In this document: piece after piece, positions 46,672 to 58,859 of the stretch
Layout: the number at the start of each line of letters is the position of its first letter
Numbering within the stretch: the first letter of the stretch is position 1
Source of the DNA: Populus alba
Taxonomy: Eukaryota > Streptophyta > Magnoliopsida > Malpighiales > Salicaceae
NCBI RefSeq assembly: GCF_005239225.2
Contig: NC_133284.1
Location: 91,770-155,769, forward strand
Direction of reading: 5' to 3'
DNA length: 64,000 nt
The notes under the pieces: model-generated
Seen by the model: the letters and a program-made list of their open reading frames with translations, nothing else
Database searches by the model: none
What the model was told of the DNA's origin: nothing
Program-made: the position numbers and the translations under genes

Positions 46672-48409
46672 AGAAAAACAATGGGACTGGGGTGATTCAC
46701 AAAGTTCTGAGCAGCTGTCAGGTTTATTGCAGGATGAATCAATTGATGATTCACAAAGAAGAGCCACTGCTGATTTGTTGCAGGATGAATTAATTGATGA
46801 TTCACCAATTAGAGGCACACGATCCCTTGATGACATTTATCAAAGGAGCAATGTAGCTATTTGTGAACCAGAAGGCTATGAAGAAGCCAAACACAATCCA
46901 GAATGGAAAAAGGCAATGCAGGAGGAAATATGCATGATTGAGAAGAATTGCACATGGGAGCTTGTTGATAGACCACCAAGCAAAAATGTCATTGGCGTGA
47001 AGTGGATTTTCAAAACTAAATTGAATGCAGACAGTACCATCAACAAATATAAAGCCAGGTTGGTTGTTAAGGGGTATGCTCAGATTTATGGTGTTGATTA
47101 TTCAGAAACGTTTGCACCTGTAGCAAGGATGGACACCATACGATTCTTGCTTGCTGTTGCTGCACATAGAAACTGGAAAGTCTTCTAGTTAGATGTTAAA
47201 TCAGCTTTCTTGAATGGCATTCTACAAGAAGAAATTTATGTTGAGCAACCTGCTGGCTTTGTGAATCAAGGAAAAGAAGACAAAGTTTATCTTCTAAAGA
47301 AAGCTCTCTATGGCTTGAAACAAGCACCTAGAGCTTGGTATGGGAGAATTGATGATTACTTGACAGGTTCTGGATTTCAGAAAAGCTTGTCAGAAGCAAC
47401 TCTTTATGTGAAGAGATTCAATGATGATGTGCTTATAATATCTATTTATGTTGATGATCTCTTAGTGACAGGAAGCAACACAGTGCAGGTTGCAGAATTC
47501 AAGCTAAATATGATGCAAGTATTTGAAATGACCGACCTTGGTCTCATGAAGTTTTTTCTGGGAATGGAAATTATGCAAAACAGAGAAGAAATTTTCATCT
47601 GCCAGAAGAAGTATTCAAGGGAAATCCTGAAGAAATTTCAGATGGAAAATTGCAAGCCAACAGCTACTCCTATGAATCAAAAGGATAAATTCAGCAAAAA
47701 AGATGGCACTGCCAGAGTAGATGAAGAAAAATTCAGAAGCTTGATTGGATGCTTGCTGTATTTAACAGCAACTAGACCTGACATACTTCATGCAACAAGT
47801 CTGTTATCTCGGTTCATGCATTATCCAACCGAAATTCATATGAGAGCAGCTAAAAGAATTTTGAGATACATCAAAGGAACCTGCAGTTTTGGAGTTAAAT
47901 TTGTGAAGTGCCAGAATTTTAAACTTCATGGTTTTTCTGATAGTGATTGGGGAGGATCTATTGATGACATGAGAAGTACTTCTGGGTTCTGTTTTAATCT
48001 AGGATCTGCTATATTTTCATGGTCATCTAAGAAGCAAGATATTGTGGCTCAATCTACTGCAAAAGCAGAGTTCATTGCAGCCACAGCTGCAGTGAATCAA
48101 GCATTGTGGTTACAAAAATTATTACGTGATTTACAGATGGAAGAAGATGAAGCAACTGAAATCTCAGTTGACAATCAAGCAGCTATTGCAATATCTCATA
48201 ATCCAGTTTTTCATGGAAAAACTAAACATTTCAATATCAAGCTTTATTTCTTGCGTGAGGTGCAGAAAAATGGTGAAGTTAAATTGATTTATTGCAAGTC
48301 TGAAGATCAATTGGCTGATCTGTTTACTAAACCACTTCCAGTAAACAGGTTTGAATTTCTAAGACAAAGGATTGGAGTTTGCAGCTTCTCAAGCAAGGAG
48401 GAGTGTTGA
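46658..48409 (+). pseudogene. Copia reverse transcriptase and RNase H part
   Basis: 46658-47188 encodes a linker containing a duplicated LLQDE(S/L)IDDS motif, then RVT_2 (TWELVDRPPSKNVIGVKWIF, YKARLVVKGYAQ, YSETFAPVARMDTIRFLL). A TAG at 47186-47188 sits where homologues have Gln (..KVF*LDVKSAFLNG), and the frame continues 47189-48409: EIYVEQPAGFV, LKKALYGLKQAPRAWY, catalytic SIYVDDLLVTGSN, then RNase H (HGFSDSDWGGSIDDMRSTSG; SSKKQDIVAQSTAKAEFIAA) and the final YCKSEDQLADLFTKPL. A single premature stop splits an otherwise well-kept domain pair. Confidence 0.85.
48391..48403 (+). other. Polypurine tract of the copia element
   Basis: AGCAAGGAGGAG directly precedes the 3' LTR, the expected place for plus-strand priming. 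Confidence 0.8.
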
Positions 48410-48744
48410 AGTTTGCTTCTAAAGCTGTCATTGGAGGAGCTGTCAACGAGTCTTTTGCTTTCTGTTATTTCTAATTATCTTGCTAATAATAATCCATTGT
48501 CCTAGTCTCTAGGAGTTAGTTTTTCTGTTGTGATGTTAACAGATAATAGCATGATTACATGCTATAAGTTTGGAATTCTGTTATTCTATTTTTCAATAAA
48601 TATGTGTAACGATTGCATGGAATGTATGCAATCAGGATTATTCATTTCTTTCATCAAAATTCAATACAACAGTTTCTGTATTTTCTCTTCTACTTCTTTC
48701 TATCAGTTTTCTTCTCATACACGTTTACTATTCAAACACTTTCA
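48404..48744 (+). repeat. 3' LTR of the complete copia element
   Basis: 341 bp, TG..CA ends, followed by target duplication GTTCC. It includes a likely AATAAA poly(A) signal at about 48595-48600. Confidence 0.95.
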
Positions 48745-48749
48745 GTTCC

Positions 48750-50243
48750 CTTCAGGCCGTCGTCCCAACGCGGCTAACAAAACCAGCAAAAACACCGTCC
48801 CTATCCCTCACGGCTGACTCTCTATTAATGAGAGACAAGACAGCGAAGCTCATTCGCGTGGACATCGATCCCTCTCTCACAGGATACTGCATGCTCAGCC
48901 GCATCTCCCTCATTCTGTCAGCAACCCGGTAACAGAGTGGCATCTCGCAGAATCGGCTTTGCACTAACTCGTCAGCAGCTTCGCCCTCTCAGCAACCCGT
49001 GCAACAACAGTTCAACCTTCATCTCCTTTGTGCCGGAGCAGTGGTGAAAGATATTCTTCATCACCAACCATTGGTACCACCATGACCAGTGGTTGTCCGG
49101 CAGCTTCCTTCATGTAACAGTAGCTGAACGTGCAACAATAGTCCAGCAGCAGCGTCTTTCAGTTTCTCCAGACAGCAACGATAGAAGTTCCCCCTTCGAT
49201 CAGCATCATCTTCTCTGCATCGTGAACAAGTAGCAGCAGAAGTAGCGGTGGAGCACCCTCTTCATCACCAGCAAATTCTCCCAACCGTGAGAAATCTAGC
49301 AGTCTCATGTCCTCATTCTCTTGCTATTAAAGCATGCAGCCACCATCAACAGTGCCCAGGTAAGCCTTCTTTCTCCTGCCTCGTAGGTAATTATAATTAT
49401 CTTCGCGTTGTGCAGGAATGCGTGAGCTAAATTAGTTCACGCCTGACTGTGATTAAGCTGGGCCGGCTGGGATCAATCCAGTGAAAAAAACAATGGGTTG
49501 GGTCTTAGCATCAAACCCAGTCAACCCAAGTTATGTTTAGTTAAGGGTGTATTTCATAAAATATACCCTTTTACCTTGTCCATGTATTTTATTTCCCTTT
49601 TATTTTGATATTTATTATAATGAGTTCCTTTTTACTTTTTGTATAAGAAGATTTCAAAAATATTTTGAGATCTTCTGCTCAATATGTAGACTATTATTTT
49701 TAAATGCAAATATATTGTACAACACTTTTTTTTTTATCTTGTCTAAAAAGAGCAAAAAAATAAAAGGTAAACAAAAAGAAAAGGCATAGAAAATTGTTTC
49801 TTCTTCATTAAAAATTTAAAATTTTGCAAACTTATTCATTGGTGTCAGAGTCAGAAATATCATATTTTTTTAGGTTTATGCAATATTTACCAACACCAGA
49901 GTTAGAAATATTCATAGGTATTATTCACTGATGCCAGATTCAGAAACATGAGAGAAAGAACATAAAAAAAAAAAGAACAAATTATTAGTAATTTTAGACA
50001 AAATCAACAATACAATCTACCTCAGGTAGAACGCTTAAGGGGTGATAGCATCTTTCCTTTCATGTAACTAGTCTCATATTATAGAATCTTTGTTAACTAG
50101 TTAAGGTTCCTAATAACTATAATATTAGGTGGCGACCCCTTGAACTAAATTTTTTCCTAAAGAATAAGATGTCATATATCTGTTCTTTGTCCTATAAATA
50201 AATTGAATTTTTTTAATTGGTTACTGTTATGTCCGAATGTGAC
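48750..50243 (+). mobile_element. Gypsy LTR remnant, + orientation
   Basis: The sequence is the reverse-complement counterpart of the LTR at 26553-28187 in several places: a GTGCAGGAATGCGTGAGC region, a GGGTTGGGTC block, ACCAACACCAGAG repeats (49840-49960), an inverted GCACC..GGTATTAG-like stretch near 50040, and AATATTAGGTGGCGACCCCTTG at about 50120-50150, ending CCGAATGTGACA at 50243. The left limit is not clear and no internal region follows, so it is a partial or solo LTR. The 48.78-49.3 kb part is richer in CAG and CCG than its surroundings. Confidence 0.45.
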
Positions 50244-50259
50244 AACCATGATAAGATCA

Positions 50260-51162
50260 CGCCATTATATTATATATATATGACATGGTGGTTATAGAAA
50301 ATGATCATAAGAAAAGAAAGAATTTACAGAGTTACTTGTCTAGAGAATTTGAAATGAAAGATCTTGGTCCCTTGAAATATTAAGTGGCTAGATCTAAAAA
50401 AAGGTATTTTTCTTTCTCAAAAGAAAATATACCTTTTGATTTGTTATAAAAAAATTGATATGACAGCATGTTTATATAAAAAAAAAAAAGGTTCCAAAGA
50501 CTTATAGGAAGATTGATGTAATTAGCACACACAGGCCATACCTTACCTATGTACTGAATATTATTAGTCAATTCATGCATAACCCTAGAAAGCAACATGT
50601 AAATATAGTTATTTATGTGTATTTTGAAATATATGAAGGCTACTCCTAGAAAAGGAATATTATTCACTAAAAATATAGATTGTCAAGGTGTAGATACATA
50701 TACTAATGCTAATTGGGCTAGTACAATAGATGATAGACAATTTACTTCAGGATATTTTATTTTTATAGGTGGAAATCTTATTACATGAAGAAGCAAAAAA
50801 CCAAAATGTAGTTGCATGCTCAAGTGCAAAGGATGAATTTAAAGGTATGTCTTTTGAATTTTGTGAAGCATTATGACTAAGACTTCTTTTAAGTGATTTG
50901 GGTTATCCTCGTAGATGACCACTTATTATATTGTGATAATAAAACAATATGTAATATTGCTTATAATCCAATTCAACATGATAGTATACAATATTTAGAG
51001 ATAGACAGATTCTTTATTAAATAAAAGTTGGATGAGAAAATTATAGAGTTGTTTAAAATTCGATCCAAGGATTACTCACCAAAGAAATTTCAAATCATGT
51101 GTTCTCAAAGTTTTTGGACAAGTTGGCTATATGTGATATTTATACACCAACTTGAGGGGGAG
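50260..51162 (+). pseudogene. Copia reverse transcriptase/RNase H fragment, unrelated copy
   Basis: Broken frames give LSREFEMKDLGPLKYF (50335-50385, the RT block before the LGIE motif), then KKQNVVACSSAKDEFKGMSFE (50790-50860, RNase H) and a KLAICDIYTPT end, followed by a G-rich LEGEC-type tract (TTGAGGGGGAG). 5' parts are absent. Many stops. Confidence 0.7.
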
Positions 51163-51480
51163 TGTTGAAGTATTGTGATTCTTTCTTTGTGTGTGTGATT
51201 CTTTTCTGAATTGGACAATCAGTATATATACGGAGAGGAGGAGAGGTTGGTATACACACGCATGCAGTGAATGTGCTACTCCGTACTTGGTGTGTGTGTG
51301 TTGTGTGTGTGTGTGTATAAATATCCTTAGAGCTATATACTCCAGTCTCCAAATTACAGCATGTATGACGGTAGGACGCAGGCTAGTAGCTAGTTGGGAT
51401 ATTGGGGTAGGAGGGGGAGTGGTAGAGGAAACATGCGACTGCGAGAGGTGGTCAGAATGAGGGAACTGGTGCTGCATGCT
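51163..51480 (+). repeat. LTR fragment behind the copia remnant, with (TG)n tract
   Basis: After the purine tract GAGGGGGAG the sequence starts TGTTGAAGTATTG, a copia-style LTR start. It includes TATATATACGG near 51221 and a (TG)n tract at 51290-51317. The right end is not determined, as no partner LTR is in the window. Confidence 0.5.
51290..51317. repeat. (TG)n microsatellite
   Basis: About 13 TG/GT dinucleotides, broken once. Confidence 0.9.
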
Positions 51481-52889
51481 TGTGCGAACAATAGTATTGT
51501 AAGCTGAAGGAGTAGTCTTTTCAAGGCTGCAAGTAAATTAAATCTTGGGAAATGGAAGTGAGTACTGGCTCGAACATCAAGGGAAGCCCTGAGGGCGTGC
51601 GTGTTGCTGCGCTGGCTCTTCGCATTTTTTAACACAGACAATACCACTCCTCAATCAACAACAACTCAGGCAGGGGGAAGTAACCCCTGCACGTTTTTCC
51701 TTCTTCCGCGAAAAGAGAATATATATATATATTTTACAATCTTAGTTTCTCTCGTTAATCAATCTCCATCCGCATCCACACCTCTCTTTTCTCTCCTAGG
51801 GCTGCCATATAGCTAAACACGTGGCGTGGTCAAGTATAAATTAAGGTCGGTCTCGCGACTCACAAGGGCAGTCTGTGTTAGCAAAGCAAGCGGACGTTGA
51901 CTGCAGCCAGCAGAACCAGAAGCTGGCAGTGAAGGAAAAGAAGAGGCAATTAAGAGTTATAGCCACCTCTATTTTATTTATGCCTAGGGCACCAGACGGA
52001 TATTTGAACTTAATATAATGCATTTTTAAAGCATACACGCGCAGTTAGAAATGCAATACAAACAGACACTTGAACGAAAGCCAGCCGCGCCTGATAAGAG
52101 AAACTGCTCGGAAGCAAGATTGCTGATTCCAATAATTATTTGAAATCAATCATTCATCCTGTTATTGAGCAAACTAATCTCTCAAGAACAAATAGACAGA
52201 CGCTTTGGAACTGGAACTCCTAGCATATCCCGCGCTGCACCATATTTTCATGTGCTTGCCCTAGAACACAGTACGAGTTTAAACAATAAATTATATATAA
52301 AAAAATGGCCTAAATAACACAGGTACCAAGGCCATTGTTCCATTATCATCAATTCCTGGAAGCTAGGGAAATCTTTAAGCACATAGAATCCAAACAAACA
52401 AGGAAAAACCACAATAATACCCAGTGGTATCATTTCCTATCACATGCTCTAATAGATAGATCACGAAGACGGACGACAAGACAGAATCATTCATTAAGAC
52501 GAGACATCAATCTGAGTTCAATAGTGATCATAACAGAGCTTTATATTGACAAGCAAACATTTTCAAGTCATTTCCACTACAAAGTTCATATCATTGCAGC
52601 GGCTAGATTTTCAATGGATATACAGACCACTTAATAAAACCTCCTCAAATCAAGAATAGACCCTACACGGCACAAGGACAGCAAAAGGGTACATAATACA
52701 GTGTGTTCACAAAAACAATATAATGCTCCATTATTACCATCATAAGATAACACTTGTTTAAATAATACAAAACAGCATCTCCGTTCAGTGAGAACTATAT
52801 AACAACCAAACTAATCTCTTTCACAAATGCCCAAGACAAAAGTACATGGTGGTACAAAACAAAGGCATCATCTCCTCCCATGCAACCGA
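51481..52889. other. Intergenic sequence and VOA1-like 3' untranslated region
   Basis: No coding sequence was recognised in 51.5-52.5 kb. The stretch nearest 52889 (roughly 52.5-52.9 kb) is probably the 3' untranslated region of the - strand gene; TTTATT complements there could serve as poly(A) signals. Confidence 0.4.
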
Positions 52890-55800
52890 TTAAGAGTCTT
52901 GGGGAGCCTCAAATCTTGTTGGAGTGTCAATGCCCATCATACAACAAAGGCCTGATATCAAAATGATAAGCAAAACAATCCCCTGGTGCATCACAAGCAA
53001 CCACAATATCAGGACTTCATAAACATGGTGATTTAATGGACTACAGAGAAACTCTGGGCACAAGGATATCAAGAAAATGAGTATAATGAACCATAGCAGC
53101 ATAGACAAACAGCAGAAATTCATGCATAAGATTAGGGGCTGCCAAGTTTATAAAATTTACTTGGACTGCTTGGATACTCACAAAAAAATAACACAAGGAA
53201 AAAGGGAAGAGAAAAAAATCTCCCCTTTAAGCTAAGACACCTCTACAATAATGCTGAATCAACTTCACAATAAGCTTGGGAGAATCAAGAATGTATGAAT
53301 TCATGGAAGAAGCTAAAACTACAAGGGTAGCTCTAAATGCCATGAACTCACTGGAGATTGACTAGAGAGGCAAGAATAAGACCACTCAAATATCTTGTTA
53401 GATTTCAAAGAAGATTTTTGCCTTCTAAAATCAGCACTTAGTATTGGGCCTATTTTATGATACGAGGGATTATCGATAACTAAGGTTTGATTTAGCTTCC
53501 AAACTCTACTTTATTGCCACTAATAGAGCCACAACCAGGAATAAATGGGGAATAGATTTAGAAATGGTCATAGAGAAGTTTAGCTGGTAATGTTTGGGGA
53601 ATAATGGAGGAATTCTCCTTCGAGGCATTTCTTGCAGGTGTATTATAGCGGGATGACAAGATGTCATAGAATTAAGTTATATTGACCAACCCACTGCTTA
53701 GACTTTATTCTGTTTCTCCATTACTTCTTCTAGTCCAGGATGGTATTGCTCTTGTACTCACCTTGTGTGGTACTTGAGAACCATGTGCCTGTCGGCGTTT
53801 GCTCAATAATTCACTTAATAAGAGAACTTTTTTCTTCTTCAAAGACATGAGATCAAGAAAATCAAAACACTCCTGATGACTACTAGAAGTTTACAATTAA
53901 AAATCAGGTCATCACCAATGACCACAGCCTACATGATATACCAAAAGGTCTTTTTATTCAACTTAGAGACTGGGGAAGAAAAAAAGCACTATCATGAATA
54001 AAGCATACAGAAGAAAGGCTAACATGGAAACTTACAACTAAAACTCCTTCCAGAAGTGATGATTTGATCTGGCAAACTTCATCGCAGTGTGTCGAATTCA
54101 GTGATGCATTTCCTGCAGCACTTTCAGCGAGAAACCTTTCTCGATGATAAGGAAGGTGGATTGATCGGAAGGGATCTGAAACATAGAGAACGGAATATTT
54201 CCCCCCCAACATCTCCACAGAGCTGATGAGCTCAGAGAAAATTTCACCTGCATAAATCCAGTTAATATATATATATATGTTTGAGCATTTCTCTGGCAAA
54301 GACATAACTTTGAACAAACAGTTTTGATATCATCTAGCAATAAAAAAACTCAACACACTTTCACTTTGTGGTTGGTCAAGTCCTTTCATTGAATTGGAGC
54401 CTCCATAACAGAATACAACCAGGTCAGTATGGCCACTAGGCCTCTTCTCCATCCTTGAAGCCAGATAGTCCTGCATGTTTTTAATGGTCAAGAAAGTAAG
54501 AGGTCTATCATACACCACCAAAATTCCATAACCAGTCATCCAACATTTCAATTTCATTTACATTGATGGCGTGCAGGTTTGCAAGCTTTTGAAAGTTTTC
54601 ACCCTCTACAGAACATGACTCTGAAAAAGCAACATTACTGATTCCTAAATCCTGCCCACAAGCTTCTGCAAACCCAGAAACCAATGAATTCTCCATTGCC
54701 TCCTCTGAAGCAGCAACATAAGGAAATGCCATGGAAAAATTGGACTCGGTATAAGAAACCTGTTCAGAGTAGGAATGCTGAGTATCAGAACACAAACAGG
54801 CAGGACTACAGCAATTTATGCAAATCATGGTCTGTTGATTTCAATTAAGAAACCATTCCAAAATAGTTAGAGAAGCTTTGGTTACCTTGAGCAAGTTCAC
54901 AAGAGCTGGATCTGTGTTTTTGTTTGCAGAAACATCAGTGGAAAGCAGCTGTAGAAAACAAAAGGTGTGCAATTAATGGCCTGGGCCTTTAAAAACAGCA
55001 AAAAAGTCGCAACATATTGCATTTCCAATGAAATATCACACTACCAAAGTGCAAAGTTATCAACAAAGACCAGATAACAAGCAACCAGAACCTAGTTTGG
55101 TTGCATAATACCACAATAAAATTAGCATACGAACAACATAAGAGAATAGCCCCTGCAGCATGTTCACTAGATCAGGCCTATGGAAATAAAAATTGTTATT
55201 GAACTCATGCAGTGTCATCATAGTTGACCTATGATAAGCCCCAAAAGTTCTTACCCCCCTGCCAATAAATACAAGCGCCAGATCCACAGACTGCTGAACT
55301 TTCTTTTCTGAGCACTACAAAGAAGAAAAATGAAACAAAAAGTGAACAAGGAATTTCATATCTTTATGATTCTTTTGAAGAAAATGTGTTTGGAATTTAT
55401 TACACTGAAAAAAAACAACTATCAGTATAAAGGAGAGTTTAGTACCAGTAAGTTTGACCAGCCTCCTTCAGACAGAACTGACCTGGCAAGATCTTTTGAA
55501 GAAATGGTCTGATAATTCACTACTTCACTCATTCTGTTGTTTGAAAACCCATGATCAGAATCTAACATATTTAAAGATTCTACTGACAGAAGAATATGCA
55601 GCAAGGTGTAGCATTTTGATTCCAATAGGTGGCACGGCAAACAAACAGATAAATATAACATATCCCATATGCAGAAGCAGTTGTGTTAGCATTTAGTTGA
55701 GGTTTAAGGGATGAATTGATCTTCACTTTCTTTTTTTTTTCTTTTTCGGGAAATCTTTTACTGCTTCATGAATTTCAATAGAATTGATTGTATTATCCAA

Positions 55801-56180
55801 CAGCTTTACCATGGAAAAATATAAAAACTGAAAAGGGAAGCACATGCCTAACTTAAAGAGCTAATGAGATATCAAAATGGTGTTTTATAATTTGGTCAGT
55901 ATTGCTACGTAAAATAGGATAGCATACAGATATTGATGATGAGACAGTGCCAATTTATCATGCTATAATTTCAAGCAAAACAGGTTATTGGTTTGAATTG
56001 GAAAATGAAAAGAAAAAGGCAAAGGTAAGGAAAAATAGATACATACTGATGATGAGGATGGTGAGGAGACCAGAGGAAAGCTGGGACAGTAGTTGATGAT
56101 GGAGAGGAGGCGTGCAGGAAAGAAAGACAAGATGCAGCAGCAACCACCGTTAACCACCATATCGCAACAACAGCTCCCAT
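52890..56180 (-). CDS. V-ATPase accessory-subunit-like membrane protein (VOA1/ATP6AP1 family)
   Basis: Eight exons on the - strand: 56180-56047, 55533-55446, 55314-55255, 54948-54886, 54759-54562, 54470-54359, 54247-54036, 52982-52890; 319 residues, every join in frame. A signal peptide (about 1-25) is followed by VPAFLWSPHH, then a lumenal domain with DLARSVLSEGGWSN, DLALVFIGRG, FSMAFPYVAASEEAMEN, DLVVFCYGGSNS and YSVLYVSDPFR. A single C-terminal membrane span (VLVGIVLLIILISGLCC) is followed by a short cytosolic GIDTPTRFEAPQDS. The layout fits VOA1/BIG1/ATP6AP1 proteins, which help assemble the V-ATPase Vo sector; its exact plant role is not established here. From memory Arabidopsis At3g13410 and At1g55546 are close relatives. 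The 3' part of the gene includes a 1.05-kb last intron. Confidence 0.9.
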
Positions 56181-57989
56181 TCTCGTTGTCGACAAATCCT
56201 TTCTTCTTCGTTTAACAGCAAAATCATTAAAACATATTAAAATTTGCAAAATAAAAATAAAAAACCCATCCAACAGAAACAATCAGCAGATTTGTAATCA
56301 ATTTCATATAAAATCGATACAGATCAAACCAATAATAGTAGAAAATTTGAAATGAATGAGCACACCATAGCAAAAAACAAACCAAAAACCAAATATAACT
56401 AACCAGAGACGGGAGGAGAGGAGAATCAAAGTTATGGATGGATGTGGAGCAAATCAAAACGCTTCTTTCTTCCTTCTATTACTAAAAAACAGCTCCTCTG
56501 ATTCGTCGAGATTAATAGTTGATCCTCTCTCTCACACACGCACACAATCGAGATCCAGAACTTTTTTATTTTGTATTTTCTCAAATAAAATAAAATCAAT
56601 AAAACGGATTGATTTGACAAAGGAAGGGGCGTGTATACAAAGAGACAAGCCCACTCACTAGATCCATTGGCATGGGTAATGGGCTTTGAGCCCATTTTCT
56701 CATCCTGATAAAGCCCAAAAAACTCTTTGGATCCTTATAAAAGGCCCCGCTCGGCCCCCCATTAATGATATTGTTGCTGGCTAAAGCAGAATGATGTTTT
56801 TCTACTTGATTCTCGTATTGTCCCAGCCCAGCCCATCCCAGCCCAGCCCAGACCAGAAAGGTAGTGGCATTGGTTAGATTTACTATTTGTTCAGTGGACC
56901 CAGCCCATCGTAGCTGACTCCCATGGTTGGTTTGGTTGGGAACAAGAAGACAAAAAAGGGAAAAAAGATTGTACTCCAGACCGTTGAAATATTGTGAACA
57001 CTAACCACCATTTAATGGACTTGGTAACTAGCCAGCCAGCCAGCCAACCATCTCCTTTTATTTTCACCCAATTCACTTAAAAATGGTTTCTGCTTTGTAA
57101 GTATGTATACATGCTTGCTTACCATTGATGATATATAATTAGCTATTTATTATTAGAAAAAAAATATAAATTATATATTAAGTTTTCATTTAATAATTTA
57201 AGTTTTTGAATTGAAATACTCTTTAATATGGTGATAATCAAATAATTTCAAGTTTAAATTTTAATTATTTCTATTTATTTAATAAAAATTAAGTATAAAG
57301 TAATATAAGTTTGTTTTATATAAATTTTAAATTTTAAAGGACTCTTAATTTAAAAATATATATTAAAAAATAATTTAAATTATATCTCGAAAATATAAAT
57401 TTTTAAATTTATGTGATTTCTGCCTGACCAGTACTCTTGAATTATTAAGGGCTAGCTAGGAGCTTGGATGCTAATCGATCGGGTCCTCATCGTACAGATA
57501 GATAGTAGCTAATTGCTCGAATAATTCCCAAGCCCGTATTTGCACTTTTAAATGTAGTTAGCTAGTAGATGAAAATCATAACACTGAAGGATCCATATTC
57601 CAATCCAAGTTAAGACGATCATCAAAACCATGGCCAGACATTATTATTACTACACAGTTTTAATAATCATGAGTTAATTAAGACCTTCAGTTTTGCAGGT
57701 ACGGTAATGGGAAAGAACCCTGTGATCAATGTCCCCCCCCTCCCGCCCTCCCGCCCTCCCCTCCTCCCTCCTGTATCATGTATCATGTGACTGCCATTAA
57801 GGCCTTGGCTCAAAGCCGCACCGCTCCCTGTCACAGCATTCACGTTCTTAATTTAGTGTTCAACCATCAACAGCCTGTCGGTCATGATCTTTCCTTGGGT
57901 ACTAGGCAAAACCTCACCTGTCAAGCCTGGCCGGCTTGTAAATGCTGGCAGTACTATTATAGCTACAGCTAACTGCCCAACTCTTGCCA
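56181..57989. other. Intergenic: divergent promoter region
   Basis: The VOA1-like gene and the DUF3741 gene point away from each other, so this 1.8 kb probably holds both promoters. Visible landmarks: CCCAGCCCAGCC repeats (56820-56856), an AT-rich tract with A/T runs (57140-57420), and a C-rich run with CCCTCCCG repeats (57730-57770). No TATA box could be assigned. Confidence 0.5.
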
Positions 57990-58859
57990 ATGAAAGATCT
58001 GTGCTTCCTCCTCCTTAAGAACTATCTAGGAGCCAAGATGAAGAAAGGGATTCGGAATTTTTGTAACGGTGATGCCTCAACTTCTACACTCGATCAACAC
58101 AACAAGGCCAATTATACCGCCGATGACCACCCTTGCTTTGTCACCTCTCCTTACACCCACATGAATCATGCAGATACAGCGCAACAAGGCTCACCAACAC
58201 TGGAGCAGATGATACTGCAGTTAGAGTTAGAAGAGGAGTTTGCAAGAAAAGCTAAGCTCAACAACTATGTTGATGTCGGTTTGCGGGCTGGTAGAATGTC
58301 ATGTGTTAACAATTCTGATATCTTGCGATCTGCGAGGAACGCATTGAGTCAATATCCTCGCTTCTCTCTCGATGGAAAGGATGCCATGTATCGGTCTTCT
58401 TTCCGGAACTTGGATTCTGTTAGTAAGGCAGCAGCTGGCAGGAAATCAGTCTGCTGTGATCGTGGACTGAGAGAACGAATGAATAGAAACAATCTTGGTG
58501 CTAAGTTTGAGAGGAAGTTGAGTTTGCCACCAACTTTGGCTGGGGAAAGGGTGGTATGGTGCAAACCAGGAGTGGTAGCAAAGTTGATGGGTCTCGAGGC
58601 AATGCCAGTGCCAATCAACAGCAGAGAAGATAAAGAGACGTTAGCTTCCATCATAAAGAGGCAACATCTTAGGAGAAGAGCTGAAAGACATGAAATAGAA
58701 AGAAGGCTGGCCGGAGATGTGAGCGCTTTCGATGGAATGATCAAGAGAGGGAGATCATCTATGCCTTCCTGTTCAAAGCCTGGATATTGTGTGACGAAAC
58801 CGGTTGCGGTAGAGCCTGCTAACGACGGAGGAGGTTGGCCAACACGGCGAAATCGTTAG
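57990..58859 (+). CDS. DUF3741 / LMGLE-motif protein
   Basis: A single open exon encodes 289 residues from ATG at 57990 (MKDLCFLLLKNYLGAKM); the in-frame TTG six bases earlier is not a start. It has a segment typical of this plant family, SPTLEQMILQLELEEEFARK (residues about 67-86), and the conserved VVAKLMGLEAMPVP block (about 194-207), followed by a basic helix IIKRQHLRRRAERHEIERRL. The tail is Ser/Pro and basic. LMGLE motifs occur in plant DUF3741 and TRM (TON1-recruiting motif) proteins that work with microtubule arrays; whether this short member does is unknown. No signal peptide or membrane span. I am fairly sure it is a gene and of family; function is open. Confidence 0.8.
   Translation: MKDLCFLLLKNYLGAKMKKGIRNFCNGDASTSTLDQHNKANYTADDHPCFVTSPYTHMNHADTAQQGSPTLEQMILQLELEEEFARKAKLNNYVDVGLRAGRMSCVNNSDILRSARNALSQYPRFSLDGKDAMYRSSFRNLDSVSKAAAGRKSVCCDRGLRERMNRNNLGAKFERKLSLPPTLAGERVVWCKPGVVAKLMGLEAMPVPINSREDKETLASIIKRQHLRRRAERHEIERRLAGDVSAFDGMIKRGRSSMPSCSKPGYCVTKPVAVEPANDGGGWPTRRNR

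Larger units (their letters stand above)
44073..48744 (+). mobile_element. Structurally complete Ty1/copia retrotransposon with target duplication
   Basis: Two 341-bp LTRs (44073-44413 and 48404-48744), both TGTTGAAG..CTTTCA, enclose a primer site, gag, protease, integrase, reverse transcriptase and RNase H in copia order and a polypurine tract. GTTCC is duplicated on each side (44068-44072, 48745-48749). By eye the LTRs differ at about four positions (A/G, T/G, A/G, T/C), so insertion was fairly recent. The polyprotein frame is broken by at least three stops and two frameshifts, so the copy is non-autonomous now. It inserted into the second copy of a short direct repeat. Confidence 0.95.

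Noticed and set aside
51191..51460. Cys-rich open frame near the (TG)n tract
   Set aside because: The Cys-Val repeats come from translating the TG microsatellite.
57778..57972. Small + strand open frame before the DUF3741 gene
   Set aside because: No conserved motif, and its position suits the promoter or leader.
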